Shown piece by piece: positions 39,911-48,340 of a DNA stretch of 49,007 nucleotides; position 1 is the stretch's first letter; every line of letters begins with the position of its first letter. The position numbers and the translations under genes are program-made. Under the pieces are notes generated by a model, which searched no databases, had not been told where the DNA came from, and saw only the letters and a list, made by a program, of their open reading frames with translations. Source of the DNA: a virus; IMG/VR virus record IMGVR_UViG_3300044796_000187, positions 1 to 49,007 of that record; one strand, 5' to 3'.

Positions 39911-39942
39911 TTATTTTAACTCATTCATACATTAATTTTATA
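39911..39942 (+). promoter_or_regulatory. Phage late-type promoter element, copy 6 (scaffold/capsid)
   Basis: TTATTTTAAC at 39911 and TAATTTTATA at 39933, 22 bp apart, then AAATTTGAT at 39949-39957, 16 nt from the second box. It is somewhat weaker than copies 4 and 5 in the first box but shares the leader element. It gives scaffold and capsid their own start. Confidence 0.6.
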
Positions 39943-39980
39943 GTCTGAAAATTTGATAATAAACAATTAAAGATAATACA

Positions 39981-40760
39981 ATGGATGGAAAAATAGCTCT
40001 CGAAACAATACAATCCTTTAAGACATTACTTTCCCCGGAAGATTATGGGGAGTTTCTGAAAGGAGAGGATTCTGCTAAGCTTCGGGCATTCCCTGAAGTG
40101 GCTGAATTTATTAAAGCTAAACCGGCTGAGGAAAAAGAAGAGAAGGAAGAAACGGAAGAAGAAAAATTAGCCAGGGAGAAAGAAGAAAAGGAAGAGAAGG
40201 AAGAAAAACCTGAACTCAAGAAAGCACAGGATGATGTTACATTAGCAGAAACTGCTCTGGCAGAAAAGAAAGCTGCTCTGGAGGCTTTGCAACCTGCTCC
40301 CGCAGTCACTCCGGTTACAAGTGAGATGTTCAAAGGTCTTCAGTCAGAGATCAACACCAAGTTTTCTGAGGTTACCAAACTGATAACCAAGTCAATTGGC
40401 CCATCGGATGAAGTCACTGAACTGAAAAAGTCAGTGGACAACATCGTGGGGATAGTTGAAAAGATTGCCAAGATGCCACTGGGTACCAAGGCAATTAAAG
40501 AGGGTGTTGCAGCTAACTACTTTGAAAAAGCACTGGCTGGGGAGTCTCAGGATGAAACTGGCAAGCAGGTATTGAGTGTTAACATCAATAAAGATCAGGT
40601 GTTGAAAGCAATGGTTGACGTTGGTGAAAAGGTCACTGACCCGGAACTGAAGAAAGCCTATGAAGATTCTATAATGCGTTATAATGCTGGCGGTGGCACG
40701 ATTGAAAAAGCTGTTGCTGTTGACCTGCATGATAACCATGATATACGTTTGGTTAAGTAA
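39981..40760 (+). CDS. Capsid scaffolding protein, 259 aa
   Basis: Located between protease and capsid genes. Residues 50-110 are a highly charged Glu/Lys coiled coil (EEKEEKEETEEEKLAREKEE, then ELKKAQDDVTLAETALAEKK). The C-terminal half has heptad patterns (EVTELKKSVDNIVGIVEKIA) and ends with an Asp/His-rich tail. Composition and position fit a scaffold or internal core that is removed by the protease. Confidence 0.75.
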   Translation: MDGKIALETIQSFKTLLSPEDYGEFLKGEDSAKLRAFPEVAEFIKAKPAEEKEEKEETEEEKLAREKEEKEEKEEKPELKKAQDDVTLAETALAEKKAALEALQPAPAVTPVTSEMFKGLQSEINTKFSEVTKLITKSIGPSDEVTELKKSVDNIVGIVEKIAKMPLGTKAIKEGVAANYFEKALAGESQDETGKQVLSVNINKDQVLKAMVDVGEKVTDPELKKAYEDSIMRYNAGGGTIEKAVAVDLHDNHDIRLVK

Positions 40761-40796
40761 GAAATTTGAGCATAAACGATAATATAAATTGAAACG

Positions 40797-42344
40797 ATGA
40801 ATCCGATAACTGCAGATTTATACAATTATGGTGGTCTTGAGACCGGGGTGTTTCCCGGACTTGACTCGCCAGACAAAATTTACGAGCTTGCCAAGGCAAT
40901 GTCCGCTGGTGATACCACCGGCCAGGGTCTTATAGGTACGCTCACGAGTGGTGCTGCTCTGAAAACAGAATCACTTGACCCGATGCTGAAGATTTTAACA
41001 TCTCAGGATAAGCACATCGTGTTGCATAAGATTCTGCCCAAGCAGAATGCTTATAACACCGTGGAAGAATTTAACCAGTTGGTTGATTACGGTCTGAACA
41101 TAGGGATTTTCAACGATGAAGGTGAGACTCCCCAGTTTACAGACTCGATCTACAGACGTGAATCTGTACTGATCAAGTATAGTGGTGTCAGTGGTGAAGT
41201 CACCCATCCATTTACATTGGTCCGTCTTGGTTCAGGCGTGGGGGATGCCCTGGCTCAGGAAGTCAAGAACAAAACACAGTTCCTGATCCGTGCTCTGGAT
41301 AAAGCATATCCGGTAGCAAACAGCCGTCTGGTGTCTAATGAATTTGACGGAATATTTAAACAACATTATTCCGGTGTTACCGGGGAGACTACCCCGACTG
41401 TAGCTGGCTTGAATAAGTTTTTTGCAGACTCTTCAATAGTTGATGCCCGTGGTTATATCCTTTCAGACAAGATGGTTGAGGATGCTGCTCACGCAGTGGT
41501 TAACGATAACTTCGGGATGGTGAGTTCAATAATTGGTCCACCGATAGTATTCTCGAATTACGTCAGCCAGTTCCACGAAAGTAAACGTATCATTATTGGT
41601 AGTCCTAATGGAGTTGAAGGGGCTACAATGGGTCAGTCGGTCAATGATATTATGACTCAGTTCGGTAAGATCGGGGTCATCAGTGATATCTTCTTTGATT
41701 ACAAGACCTCCAAGGCATACAACGAAGCTACTACCAGTGCCAAGGCACCTGCTGCTCCTGTTGCTGCTGGTAACCTGACAAACAACGTTACGGATACTAA
41801 TACATCATTTACTGATTCAGCAGGTAATTACTGGTACGGTGTAACGGCTAAGAACCGTTACGGAGAATCAGCACTGACGCTGCTCGACACTGCTGTACAG
41901 GCTATTGCAGCTACTGAGGCTTGTGATCTGACATTCACTCATACCGATGGGGCTTATGCAGCTGAATGCTTTGTAATATATCGTACCGAGAAAAGTCCGG
42001 CTGCTTACGCTTCAGCTAAGTTTTACCCAATATTCGCAGTCACCCGTGGTGACTTTGGAACAGGTTATGACGGTGCTGCTGCTGGCAGTGTGAGGGATAA
42101 AAACCGCTTCATTGCCAACACTCACAGTGCTATTGTTCTGGACAACTCACTGGACGTTTGGGCATTGAAACAACTGGCTCCGATAATGCGTATGGACTTG
42201 GCACGTACCAGCCCATCGTTTCGTTTCATGATTCTGGCTTACCTGACGATGGTGTTGTTTGCACCGAAGAAGTTAAGCAGGATTGTAAACATTGGGGCAT
42301 CATTCCCAACCAGTGCAGTCATAGGGACATATTTGAACTATTAA
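40797..42344 (+). CDS. Major capsid protein, HK97-like, with FN3-like insertion, 515 aa
   Basis: Residues 33-70 are an N-terminal segment shared with the protease. The capsid core shows the E-loop/P-domain style (NTVEEFNQLVDYGLNIGIFN, VVNDNFGMVSSIIGPPIVFS, KRIIIGSPNGVEGATMG). Residues about 325-420 look like an inserted Ig/FN3-like domain: GNYWYGVTAKNRYGESALTL and CDLTFTHTDGAYAAECFVIY. The last 70 residues return to capsid-like sequence. The size is normal for a capsid with an insertion. A strong terminator follows, so it is the last gene of its transcript. Confidence 0.8.
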   Translation: MNPITADLYNYGGLETGVFPGLDSPDKIYELAKAMSAGDTTGQGLIGTLTSGAALKTESLDPMLKILTSQDKHIVLHKILPKQNAYNTVEEFNQLVDYGLNIGIFNDEGETPQFTDSIYRRESVLIKYSGVSGEVTHPFTLVRLGSGVGDALAQEVKNKTQFLIRALDKAYPVANSRLVSNEFDGIFKQHYSGVTGETTPTVAGLNKFFADSSIVDARGYILSDKMVEDAAHAVVNDNFGMVSSIIGPPIVFSNYVSQFHESKRIIIGSPNGVEGATMGQSVNDIMTQFGKIGVISDIFFDYKTSKAYNEATTSAKAPAAPVAAGNLTNNVTDTNTSFTDSAGNYWYGVTAKNRYGESALTLLDTAVQAIAATEACDLTFTHTDGAYAAECFVIYRTEKSPAAYASAKFYPIFAVTRGDFGTGYDGAAAGSVRDKNRFIANTHSAIVLDNSLDVWALKQLAPIMRMDLARTSPSFRFMILAYLTMVLFAPKKLSRIVNIGASFPTSAVIGTYLNY

Positions 42345-42372
42345 AGGTAAATAACCTTAACGAATAAGCATC

Positions 42373-42405
42373 AGGGCGAGCATGTAAAAACGCTCGCCCT
42401 TTTTT
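42373..42405 (+). terminator. Intrinsic terminator after the capsid gene
   Basis: AGGGCGAGC 42373-42381 pairs with GCTCGCCCT 42392-42400 (9 bp, 10-nt loop ATGTAAAAAC) followed by TTTTT. This is the cleanest terminator in the window. Confidence 0.92.
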
Positions 42406-42431
42406 AATATTAATTAAAATTTTGTTACATT

Positions 42432-43034
42432 ATGAAAATTGAAACAATTGTTAAGTCCTGTGCCAATAATACCGTCAAGTACGGTAATGGTATTCGTGTT
42501 GTGTATGATGGCAATGCCGTAGCAGAAGTCAGTAAAGCAGATGGGGAGTTTCTGCTAGAAACATATGCTGGTGTGATCTTTCCAGAAGGTAAAGTGGTTC
42601 AGCCTGTTCAACACCTGGCACCTGTTGGAAAAGCCGGTGGTGAAGAAGTGGGAGCATTGAAAGAATCTCTGCAGCGAGCTAATTTATTATTGAATGATTA
42701 CAAGGCACAGACCAATACTGCCAAGGCAAACGAACGTGTATGGCGTCAGAAGTGTGAAGAATTGATAGCAGAGAACCTGTCATTGAAAAGTCAACTGGGC
42801 CAACCCATCGAGACGGTTAAACCTGTTGGGGGTAAAACAGTGATTGAACGGGATAAAACCCCGGAGCAGAAAACTGCTGCTGATGCAGAAGCTCTGAGAG
42901 TAAAACTCGGTGAGAAGACTGTTAAGGAACTGATCAGTATTGCTGAGGAACTCAAGTTGGACAAAACGGAATACCAGAAGCTGACCAAAATAAAATTGAT
43001 AGAATATATTATAGCTAAATCAAATAATGGGTAA
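42432..43034 (+). CDS. Putative head accessory protein with coiled coil and HeH-like C-terminus, 200 aa
   Basis: The first 70 residues look beta-type (VKYGNGIRVVYDGNAVAEVS). A coiled coil spans about residues 78-125 (LKESLQRANLLLNDYKAQTN, VWRQKCEELIAENLSLKSQL). The end, TVKELISIAEELKLDKTEYQ then KLTKIKLIEYIIAKS, resembles SAP/HeH-type mini-domains of phage head proteins. It has the GTTACATTATG leader after the terminator. Probably a head decoration or fibre protein. Confidence 0.6.
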   Translation: MKIETIVKSCANNTVKYGNGIRVVYDGNAVAEVSKADGEFLLETYAGVIFPEGKVVQPVQHLAPVGKAGGEEVGALKESLQRANLLLNDYKAQTNTAKANERVWRQKCEELIAENLSLKSQLGQPIETVKPVGGKTVIERDKTPEQKTAADAEALRVKLGEKTVKELISIAEELKLDKTEYQKLTKIKLIEYIIAKSNNG

Positions 43035-43821
43035 CGTTGTTTATTCTACAAAATATAAAAAGAATACTGGTGCTGTTTTATCTCCTACGGAGTTAAAAGA
43101 ACTTTTTTTGTATGGGATAAACCCCCTAAGTAGGGATGGATCAGTGATTCCTGTTTCTGTTTGGGAGCAAAAAATACGGGTGTCTCAGGATAGGATAGAA
43201 AAGTTTCTGGCTATTAAATTGTGTAGGCAGTTAGTGATGGAAACGTTAAATTATTTCCGTGATGACTATTTATTTAATCTTCCGATTTTAAATACACAGT
43301 GGCCTGTTTATAAACCAGTGCGATTACTCGGACTTTTGAACAATACTGAGCAAGTGAAATATCCGACAGAGTGGCTCAACAATTATATTGGTTCCGATGA
43401 TATGTCTACACGACGTATTAACTTAGTTCCTAGTGGAGCTAGTGTAGGCACATCGTCAAATATTTTATTAATTGGAATAATGGCTCAACTCGGAATCAGA
43501 AGTTTAAACTTGGTTCCGAATTACTGGACGGCTCAATATTTAACAGGATGGTCTCCGAATAAAATGCCTTCAGAGATTGTTGATATTATAGGAAAACTTG
43601 CGGCTATTCAAATATTGGCAATTTGGGGGGACATCATACTCCCGCCTGGTTTGTCAGGAAGTTCTTTAAGCATTGATGGGTTGAGTCAGAATATTACAAC
43701 ACCTATTTCAAGTAAAAATTCTGCTTTTGGGGGACGCATCTCTCAATATACTCAAGATATTAAAGACACATTACAACAACTTGAACGTACTTATAAAGGC
43801 CTAAATTTCGTAGTGCTTTGA
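43027..43821 (+). CDS. Putative head-tail connector/neck protein, 264 aa
   Basis: The C-terminal motif LSGSSLSIDGLSQNITTPIS with NSAFGGRISQYTQDI recurs in neck or adaptor proteins of Bacteroidota myoviruses as I remember them. The middle is helical with P-x-N-Y-W-T-A-Q-Y-L-T-G-W. Its position after the capsid and before tail-completion-type genes supports the call. Overlaps the preceding gene by 8 nt. Confidence 0.6.
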   Translation: MGNVVYSTKYKKNTGAVLSPTELKELFLYGINPLSRDGSVIPVSVWEQKIRVSQDRIEKFLAIKLCRQLVMETLNYFRDDYLFNLPILNTQWPVYKPVRLLGLLNNTEQVKYPTEWLNNYIGSDDMSTRRINLVPSGASVGTSSNILLIGIMAQLGIRSLNLVPNYWTAQYLTGWSPNKMPSEIVDIIGKLAAIQILAIWGDIILPPGLSGSSLSIDGLSQNITTPISSKNSAFGGRISQYTQDIKDTLQQLERTYKGLNFVVL

Positions 43822-43822
43822 G

Positions 43823-44611
43823 ATGATAATATTTAGAACTAAATATAATGATCAATATTATCTTGTTTACAAGACCACGAATCTTATAAATGGTAAAATA
43901 TATATAGGGTATCACAAGACTAAAAAATTAAAGGATTCTTATTTAGGTTCAGGAATTGAAATTACCCCTGCTATAAAAAAATATGGTCGTAAGAATTTCA
44001 AACGTGAAATTATTGAATTTTGTACTTCTTTAGAACATATGGCTGAACGGGAAATTTGGTGGGTTGCTGAATTAGATGCTACAAATCCTGAAATCGGTTA
44101 TAATCTTCATGAAGGTGGATGTGGTGGAGATATTTATAATTCATTGCCTATTAATACACAGAATAAAATAAAAAAAGCAGTTAGTGTTGCTCATAAAGGC
44201 ATACGACCTTCTGAAGAATCTATAAGAAGTGGAACTGAAAAACGTAGAGGAAAACCTTCTGGAAATACTGGTAAAAAACATATTGCTACTACAGAAAGAA
44301 AAAATAGTATTAGTATTGCTTTAACAGGAAAGTCAAAATCTGAAACACATAAACAGCATCTAAGAGAAGCAAATTTAGGCAAAACACAAACTCAAGAAAC
44401 AAAAGATAAACATAGTGAGACCTGTACTAAACAGGTGTATAAAGATAAAATAAAAATAGCATGGGACAATATGTCTGTTAAAATCTGTCCTCATTGTGGA
44501 TTTCAAAGTAAGAATATGCCTGATATGCTTCGTTGGCATTTTAATAACTGCAAACACAACCCAACTAGGAATATATTACAAGAACAGCAGCAAAAGCAAC
44601 AGGTATCATGA
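43823..44611 (+). CDS. Free-standing GIY-YIG homing endonuclease, 262 aa
   Basis: YLVYKTTNLINGKIYIGYHK is the GIY-YIG core, with YLGSGIEITPAIKKYGRKNF as the next helix. NUMOD3-like repeats follow (GKSKSETHKQHLREANLGKT) and a C-terminal zinc finger, ICPHCGFQSKNMPDMLRWHF with NNC, similar to the endonuclease at 38216. It sits between two intact neck genes: it starts 1 nt after the previous stop and ends in an ATGA overlap with the next start. Confidence 0.88.
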   Translation: MIIFRTKYNDQYYLVYKTTNLINGKIYIGYHKTKKLKDSYLGSGIEITPAIKKYGRKNFKREIIEFCTSLEHMAEREIWWVAELDATNPEIGYNLHEGGCGGDIYNSLPINTQNKIKKAVSVAHKGIRPSEESIRSGTEKRRGKPSGNTGKKHIATTERKNSISIALTGKSKSETHKQHLREANLGKTQTQETKDKHSETCTKQVYKDKIKIAWDNMSVKICPHCGFQSKNMPDMLRWHFNNCKHNPTRNILQEQQQKQQVS

Positions 44612-45387
44612 CAATCAGGACGCAAGCACCTCCGCCATTAGCTGGTCAACCCAAAGCCTCATTTATGAATGAGTCATTTGATGCTTTGCTATTTCAGCAG
44701 GGGTATAGGATTCTTTTAGAGGAAGCCCGGATTTGTCCGTGCCGTAGTCGAGAGTCTGGTTCGCCCTTAGCAACTTGTCAGTCGTGCAGAGGTTACGGCA
44801 CATTATTTATTAACCCTATTGAGACCCGTGCTATCATTAGTGGTATCAATAAAAAAACCAAATATGGAGAGGAGTGGAGCGAATCTTCAATCGGTACTAT
44901 TTCAGCAACGCTGATGAACGTCAATAAGTTAGCAGAGATGGATCGTGTGACATTCCTAGATGTAGTCAGCAAGCGGTCAGAAACCCTGCATGTACGTACA
45001 ATTGATGGTCAGATGTTCTGTTTTTTGACTTACAAGCCTGTGGAACTATTGGACGTGTTCTATTTTGAGTCTGCTGCATTGCCATTAGTCAAATTGACTG
45101 CCGGAATGGATTATGAATTGAGTCCAACGAATGAATACGTGGTTATGTTGAATTTTACGCCACCTGATCAGTTTAATAATACAGTAGTGGTAACGTATAA
45201 TAATAACGCTCAGTATAACATTATAGACCTTCCGCATGACTTACGGGCTGGTACAATAATAAATCCTAATGGACAATTAGTAAAGACAGATTTACCTGTT
45301 CAGGCAATTTTGCGCAAGTCTCATTTGTGCTTTACTCTTGGTGACTATGATGGGGGTGTGGAAGTAATAGACAATTCATATAAATAA
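44608..45387 (+). CDS. Putative neck/head-completion protein with zinc knuckle, 259 aa
   Basis: Residues 43-62 carry CPCRSRESGSPLATCQSCRG, a CxC..CxxC zinc-like site. The rest is beta-rich (ETRAIISGINKKTKYGEEWS, MDYELSPTNEYVVMLNF). Proteins with this cysteine knuckle before a beta domain are common in this position in large myoviruses. Function inferred from position. Confidence 0.55.
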   Translation: MTIRTQAPPPLAGQPKASFMNESFDALLFQQGYRILLEEARICPCRSRESGSPLATCQSCRGYGTLFINPIETRAIISGINKKTKYGEEWSESSIGTISATLMNVNKLAEMDRVTFLDVVSKRSETLHVRTIDGQMFCFLTYKPVELLDVFYFESAALPLVKLTAGMDYELSPTNEYVVMLNFTPPDQFNNTVVVTYNNNAQYNIIDLPHDLRAGTIINPNGQLVKTDLPVQAILRKSHLCFTLGDYDGGVEVIDNSYK

Positions 45388-45388
45388 T

Positions 45389-46153
45389 ATGCCACTCCAG
45401 ATAAATATTGATGCAAGTGATTATATTGAACAGAGTTCATTAAGCCCTGATGATATATTTGGATTCCATGCTTTGCTACTTGACAGGCTTGCTGATGGGT
45501 TTAAGGAGCAATGGATTGATGAAGTTAATCAGACATTGCATAGCACTCGTCCAGAGTACATGCGAGGGATGTTTGTGAGCCGTCCTGATGATAATACAGT
45601 CGTGATGGGAGTGACTGCCCGAAAGTCCCAGTTGAGTGTTGATCTAGAATTAGGAAAAAATGCATTCGATGAAAAGCAGGGTTTTGCTCAAAGCCCAAAA
45701 CGGACTATTAAACGGAATGGTGGATGGTTTTTAACAATTCCTTTCAGGTTTTCTGCACCAACGTCGTTAGGAGAGAGTGCTGCATTTACAAACACTTTAC
45801 CACTGGCAGTTTATAAAATAGCTAAGACACAACCTATACCAGTACGTAAGAGTCAGTTACCTGCCGGGTTACAACAACCCACTACACGTGCAGGATTTAA
45901 TTCAGGTGGGGTATCTTATAAAGCATATACTCATAAGGCAAGTATTTATGAAAGTTTAATCCGGGTAAAGGATAAAGATGAAAATCGGGGACAATATATG
46001 ACGTTCAGAAGGGTAAGTGATTTATCTGATGTAAACAGTTGGATCCACCCGGGATTTTTGCCATATAATTTACTAGGCAAGGCGTTGCAGCGTACTGATG
46101 TGCCTAATATTGTTAGGAAGGCCAAAATTGAGTTTTTTAAAAATACAACATAA
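45389..46153 (+). CDS. Putative tail-completion/neck protein, 254 aa
   Basis: The N-terminal segment SPDDIFGFHALLLDRLADGF then EYMRGMFVSRPDDNTVVMGV resembles gp10/minor tail-type completion proteins: a helix followed by a strand pair. AVDLELGKNAFDEKQGF-like text (actual SVDLELGKNAFDEKQGFAQS) fits their loop region. It starts 1 nt after the previous stop, and its TAA overlaps the next ATG (TAATG). Role inferred from position between neck and tail genes. Confidence 0.55.
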   Translation: MPLQINIDASDYIEQSSLSPDDIFGFHALLLDRLADGFKEQWIDEVNQTLHSTRPEYMRGMFVSRPDDNTVVMGVTARKSQLSVDLELGKNAFDEKQGFAQSPKRTIKRNGGWFLTIPFRFSAPTSLGESAAFTNTLPLAVYKIAKTQPIPVRKSQLPAGLQQPTTRAGFNSGGVSYKAYTHKASIYESLIRVKDKDENRGQYMTFRRVSDLSDVNSWIHPGFLPYNLLGKALQRTDVPNIVRKAKIEFFKNTT

Positions 46154-47394
46154 TGGAACCCTTTGAAAAAGCAATTAAATTACATAATCTACAGCAATTA
46201 TTGCATGTAGAAACTGATTATGATAAACCAGTTGAAGAAATAGTCAAAGCAGAATTTTCTACTGATCAGCGTGAAAAACTGGCTGACAAGAAGGAAGCCC
46301 TGCCAGACGGCAGTTATCCTATCAGGAATTTAAGTGACTTAAAAAATGCTATTCAGGCATACGGACGTGCTAAGGATAAAGTGAAGGCAAAAGCATGGAT
46401 TAAACGCAGGGCCAAGGAACTAGGTAAGGAAGGTGAATTACCTGAAGGTTGGGATTGTTCCGAGAGTACTAAGACTGAAAAAGCACTAGAGGATGAACTG
46501 GAGAAAGCCCGCAGTGGGACGTATGCTAATAATGTTCAGAATAAAAAACAAGCCAGGGTCGGGGAAAGATATGGTGCTGCCATTCACGGAGGACAGACTC
46601 ACGGGGTTGATGAAGAAGGCAAGTTGAGTGAGGATGATCTGAAGGAACATGCCAAGAATGCCAGTGAACAGGCGTTAGCTAATGCTATTAAGACCAGTCC
46701 TGATCCGACGGTGCGTCAGGTGGCTCATGCTGAGATGAAACGTCGTCAGTCAGAGGAAAAAACAGGTGCTGGGGATTCATTTCCGGGGAAACAATCAGAA
46801 GGGGAGAAAAAAGATATTCTACCAAATCAAAAAGAGAATAAAAGGGATGAGGATGATGCTTCTGAATACAGAAAAACAAAGGAATATACAGACAGTAAAA
46901 ATGCCCATCAAAAGGATTTAGATGAGCATAATGACAAAAAGAAAAAACAAGATGAAGAGGATAAATATTTGGTTGAAACTAAAGCTGGTCATGTAGACCT
47001 TCGTTGGGATAAAAGTTATCATAAAAAAGATTTTGATAAGTTAACAAAAGAAGACCACAAAAAATTATCAGAAGCTCATGCAAAAGCTGAAAAAGAAACA
47101 GATGATGCAAGTCAAAAAGGACACCATGCTGATATGAAAGATTGGCATAAAAAGGAAACTGAAAAGAAAGATGATAGTTATAAAAAGATAAAAGAGTTAA
47201 GACCATTACTTCAACATTTTGAAGAAAAATATGGAAAAGATTGGATAAATAAATTGACAAAGGAAGAAGAAGAATATCATGGTAAGATTGTAGATAAAGA
47301 TTTTGGTGAATTTGACAAATATATAAATAGCAAACACAGAGAAACTGTAGGAAAGAAAATAGAAAAATCTATACAAGGCATTCGTTATTTTTAA
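46153..47394 (+). CDS. DUF6582-like domain protein with charged coiled-coil tail, 413 aa
   Basis: Residues 32-100 read REKLADKKEALPDGSYPIRN, LSDLKNAIQAYGRAKDKVKA, then RAKELG...LPEGW, the DUF6582 pattern found in many phage proteins near head genes. Residues about 170-200 (NASEQALANAIKTSPDPTVR) are a short helical segment. Residues 205-400 are extremely Lys/Glu/Asp/His-rich and probably an extended coiled coil. It may be an internal virion or assembly protein. It starts in TAATG overlap with the preceding gene. Confidence 0.6.
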   Translation: MEPFEKAIKLHNLQQLLHVETDYDKPVEEIVKAEFSTDQREKLADKKEALPDGSYPIRNLSDLKNAIQAYGRAKDKVKAKAWIKRRAKELGKEGELPEGWDCSESTKTEKALEDELEKARSGTYANNVQNKKQARVGERYGAAIHGGQTHGVDEEGKLSEDDLKEHAKNASEQALANAIKTSPDPTVRQVAHAEMKRRQSEEKTGAGDSFPGKQSEGEKKDILPNQKENKRDEDDASEYRKTKEYTDSKNAHQKDLDEHNDKKKKQDEEDKYLVETKAGHVDLRWDKSYHKKDFDKLTKEDHKKLSEAHAKAEKETDDASQKGHHADMKDWHKKETEKKDDSYKKIKELRPLLQHFEEKYGKDWINKLTKEEEEYHGKIVDKDFGEFDKYINSKHRETVGKKIEKSIQGIRYF

Positions 47395-47397
47395 ACA

Positions 47398-48087
47398 ATG
47401 TTCATACCAGTCACTAAAATAAAAGCAATTCTGGACGCTCTGATCACAATGATCCGGGATGATTACTCGTCAGCACTGCTGAATAGTGTAGAAACAGAAT
47501 CATTCCTGTACCGGGTGTTGTATGGTAACGCTCTAGGAGATTATGACTTTTATGTCAACGGTGTTGATATATTTACCCGGACGGATGCATCAGCCCGCCA
47601 GATTCAGACACGTATGGGTTTTGACCTGGGAATAACCACTTTGCCTACAATATATGTACACCAGCCGAATGAAGTGATGAAAGGTGTCAATACCATTGGT
47701 TGGGGTTATGATACCAATGGGTTTTTTGACAATACTGACGGTTCACAGACGGATAAACTGTTCCGGGGGTTTGGTTCGGTGTTTGAATATGTTATAACGA
47801 GCCCTAACGTGTTAGAGACAGTAGTAGTGTACGAAGTACTTCATGCTGCCCTGAGTGCCTGTATAGACACGTTTAACGAGTGGTTTAACAATATTTCGTT
47901 CACTGGTAAGGAACTTATTGCAAAGAATGAATCAATGCCTGAACCGCTGTTTATTAAATCCATCCAGTTGGATGTTGATTATACTAAGGAAGTTCCCCGG
48001 TTGGGTACACCCCAACAACTAGTCTCACTGGTGGAATTCTACCCGGCTACGATATATGGTGAAGCAATTGGTGATAAAATAATTTGA
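47398..48087 (+). CDS. Putative tail terminator/connector protein, 229 aa
   Basis: A mixed alpha/beta protein starting FIPVTKIKAILDALITMIRD, with GNALGDYDFYVNGVDIFTRT and a C-terminal QLVSLVEFYPATIYGEAIGD. Its position, two genes before the tail sheath, suits a tail terminator or sheath initiator. No decisive motif; the assignment is positional. Confidence 0.5.
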   Translation: MFIPVTKIKAILDALITMIRDDYSSALLNSVETESFLYRVLYGNALGDYDFYVNGVDIFTRTDASARQIQTRMGFDLGITTLPTIYVHQPNEVMKGVNTIGWGYDTNGFFDNTDGSQTDKLFRGFGSVFEYVITSPNVLETVVVYEVLHAALSACIDTFNEWFNNISFTGKELIAKNESMPEPLFIKSIQLDVDYTKEVPRLGTPQQLVSLVEFYPATIYGEAIGDKII

Positions 48088-48088
48088 T

Positions 48089-48280
48089 ATGGAACGTAAA
48101 AAGAAATTAATTGAACGCTCAGACGTTATACCTTCAACAGTAATAAATGCTGAACAGGCATGTAACGAGTTTCAGCTCACAGGGACAACCCGTACTCATG
48201 TGTTAAAGAAGTTCCGTAATAAAACATATTCAGTCAATGACTGGACACGTATTTTCAGGGAACAAAAAGTCATTAATTAA
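48089..48280 (+). CDS. Small hypothetical protein, 63 aa
   Basis: A basic helical protein (ERKKKLIERSDVIPSTVINA, HVLKKFRNKTYSVNDWTRIF). It starts 1 nt after the previous stop, and its stop lies within the first box of the next promoter element. Size and composition would suit a chaperone or regulatory peptide, but nothing specific is visible. Confidence 0.55.
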   Translation: MERKKKLIERSDVIPSTVINAEQACNEFQLTGTTRTHVLKKFRNKTYSVNDWTRIFREQKVIN

Positions 48281-48307
48281 TTTTTAAAACTATTATATAT
48301 TTTTATA
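48277..48307 (+). promoter_or_regulatory. Phage late-type promoter element, copy 7 (tail sheath)
   Basis: TTAATTTTTAA at 48277 and TATTTTTATA at 48298, 21 bp apart. It overlaps the stop codon of the previous gene and lies 34 nt before the sheath ATG at 48341. Confidence 0.7.
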
Positions 48308-48340
48308 CTCATATTTGGTCTCAAATAATACTCGCAAATA

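Noticed and set aside
40143-40215. Low-complexity GAA/AAG stretch as a DNA repeat or origin
   Set aside because: It encodes the Glu/Lys coiled coil of the scaffold protein, in frame.
43823-44611. Group I intron carrying the GIY-YIG gene
   Set aside because: Both neighbouring genes are complete with coupled starts and stops, so the endonuclease is free-standing.
138-47260. Minus-strand frames of 60-116 codons throughout
   Set aside because: All lie opposite well-supported + strand genes, show no family motifs and lack overlapping-start organisation.
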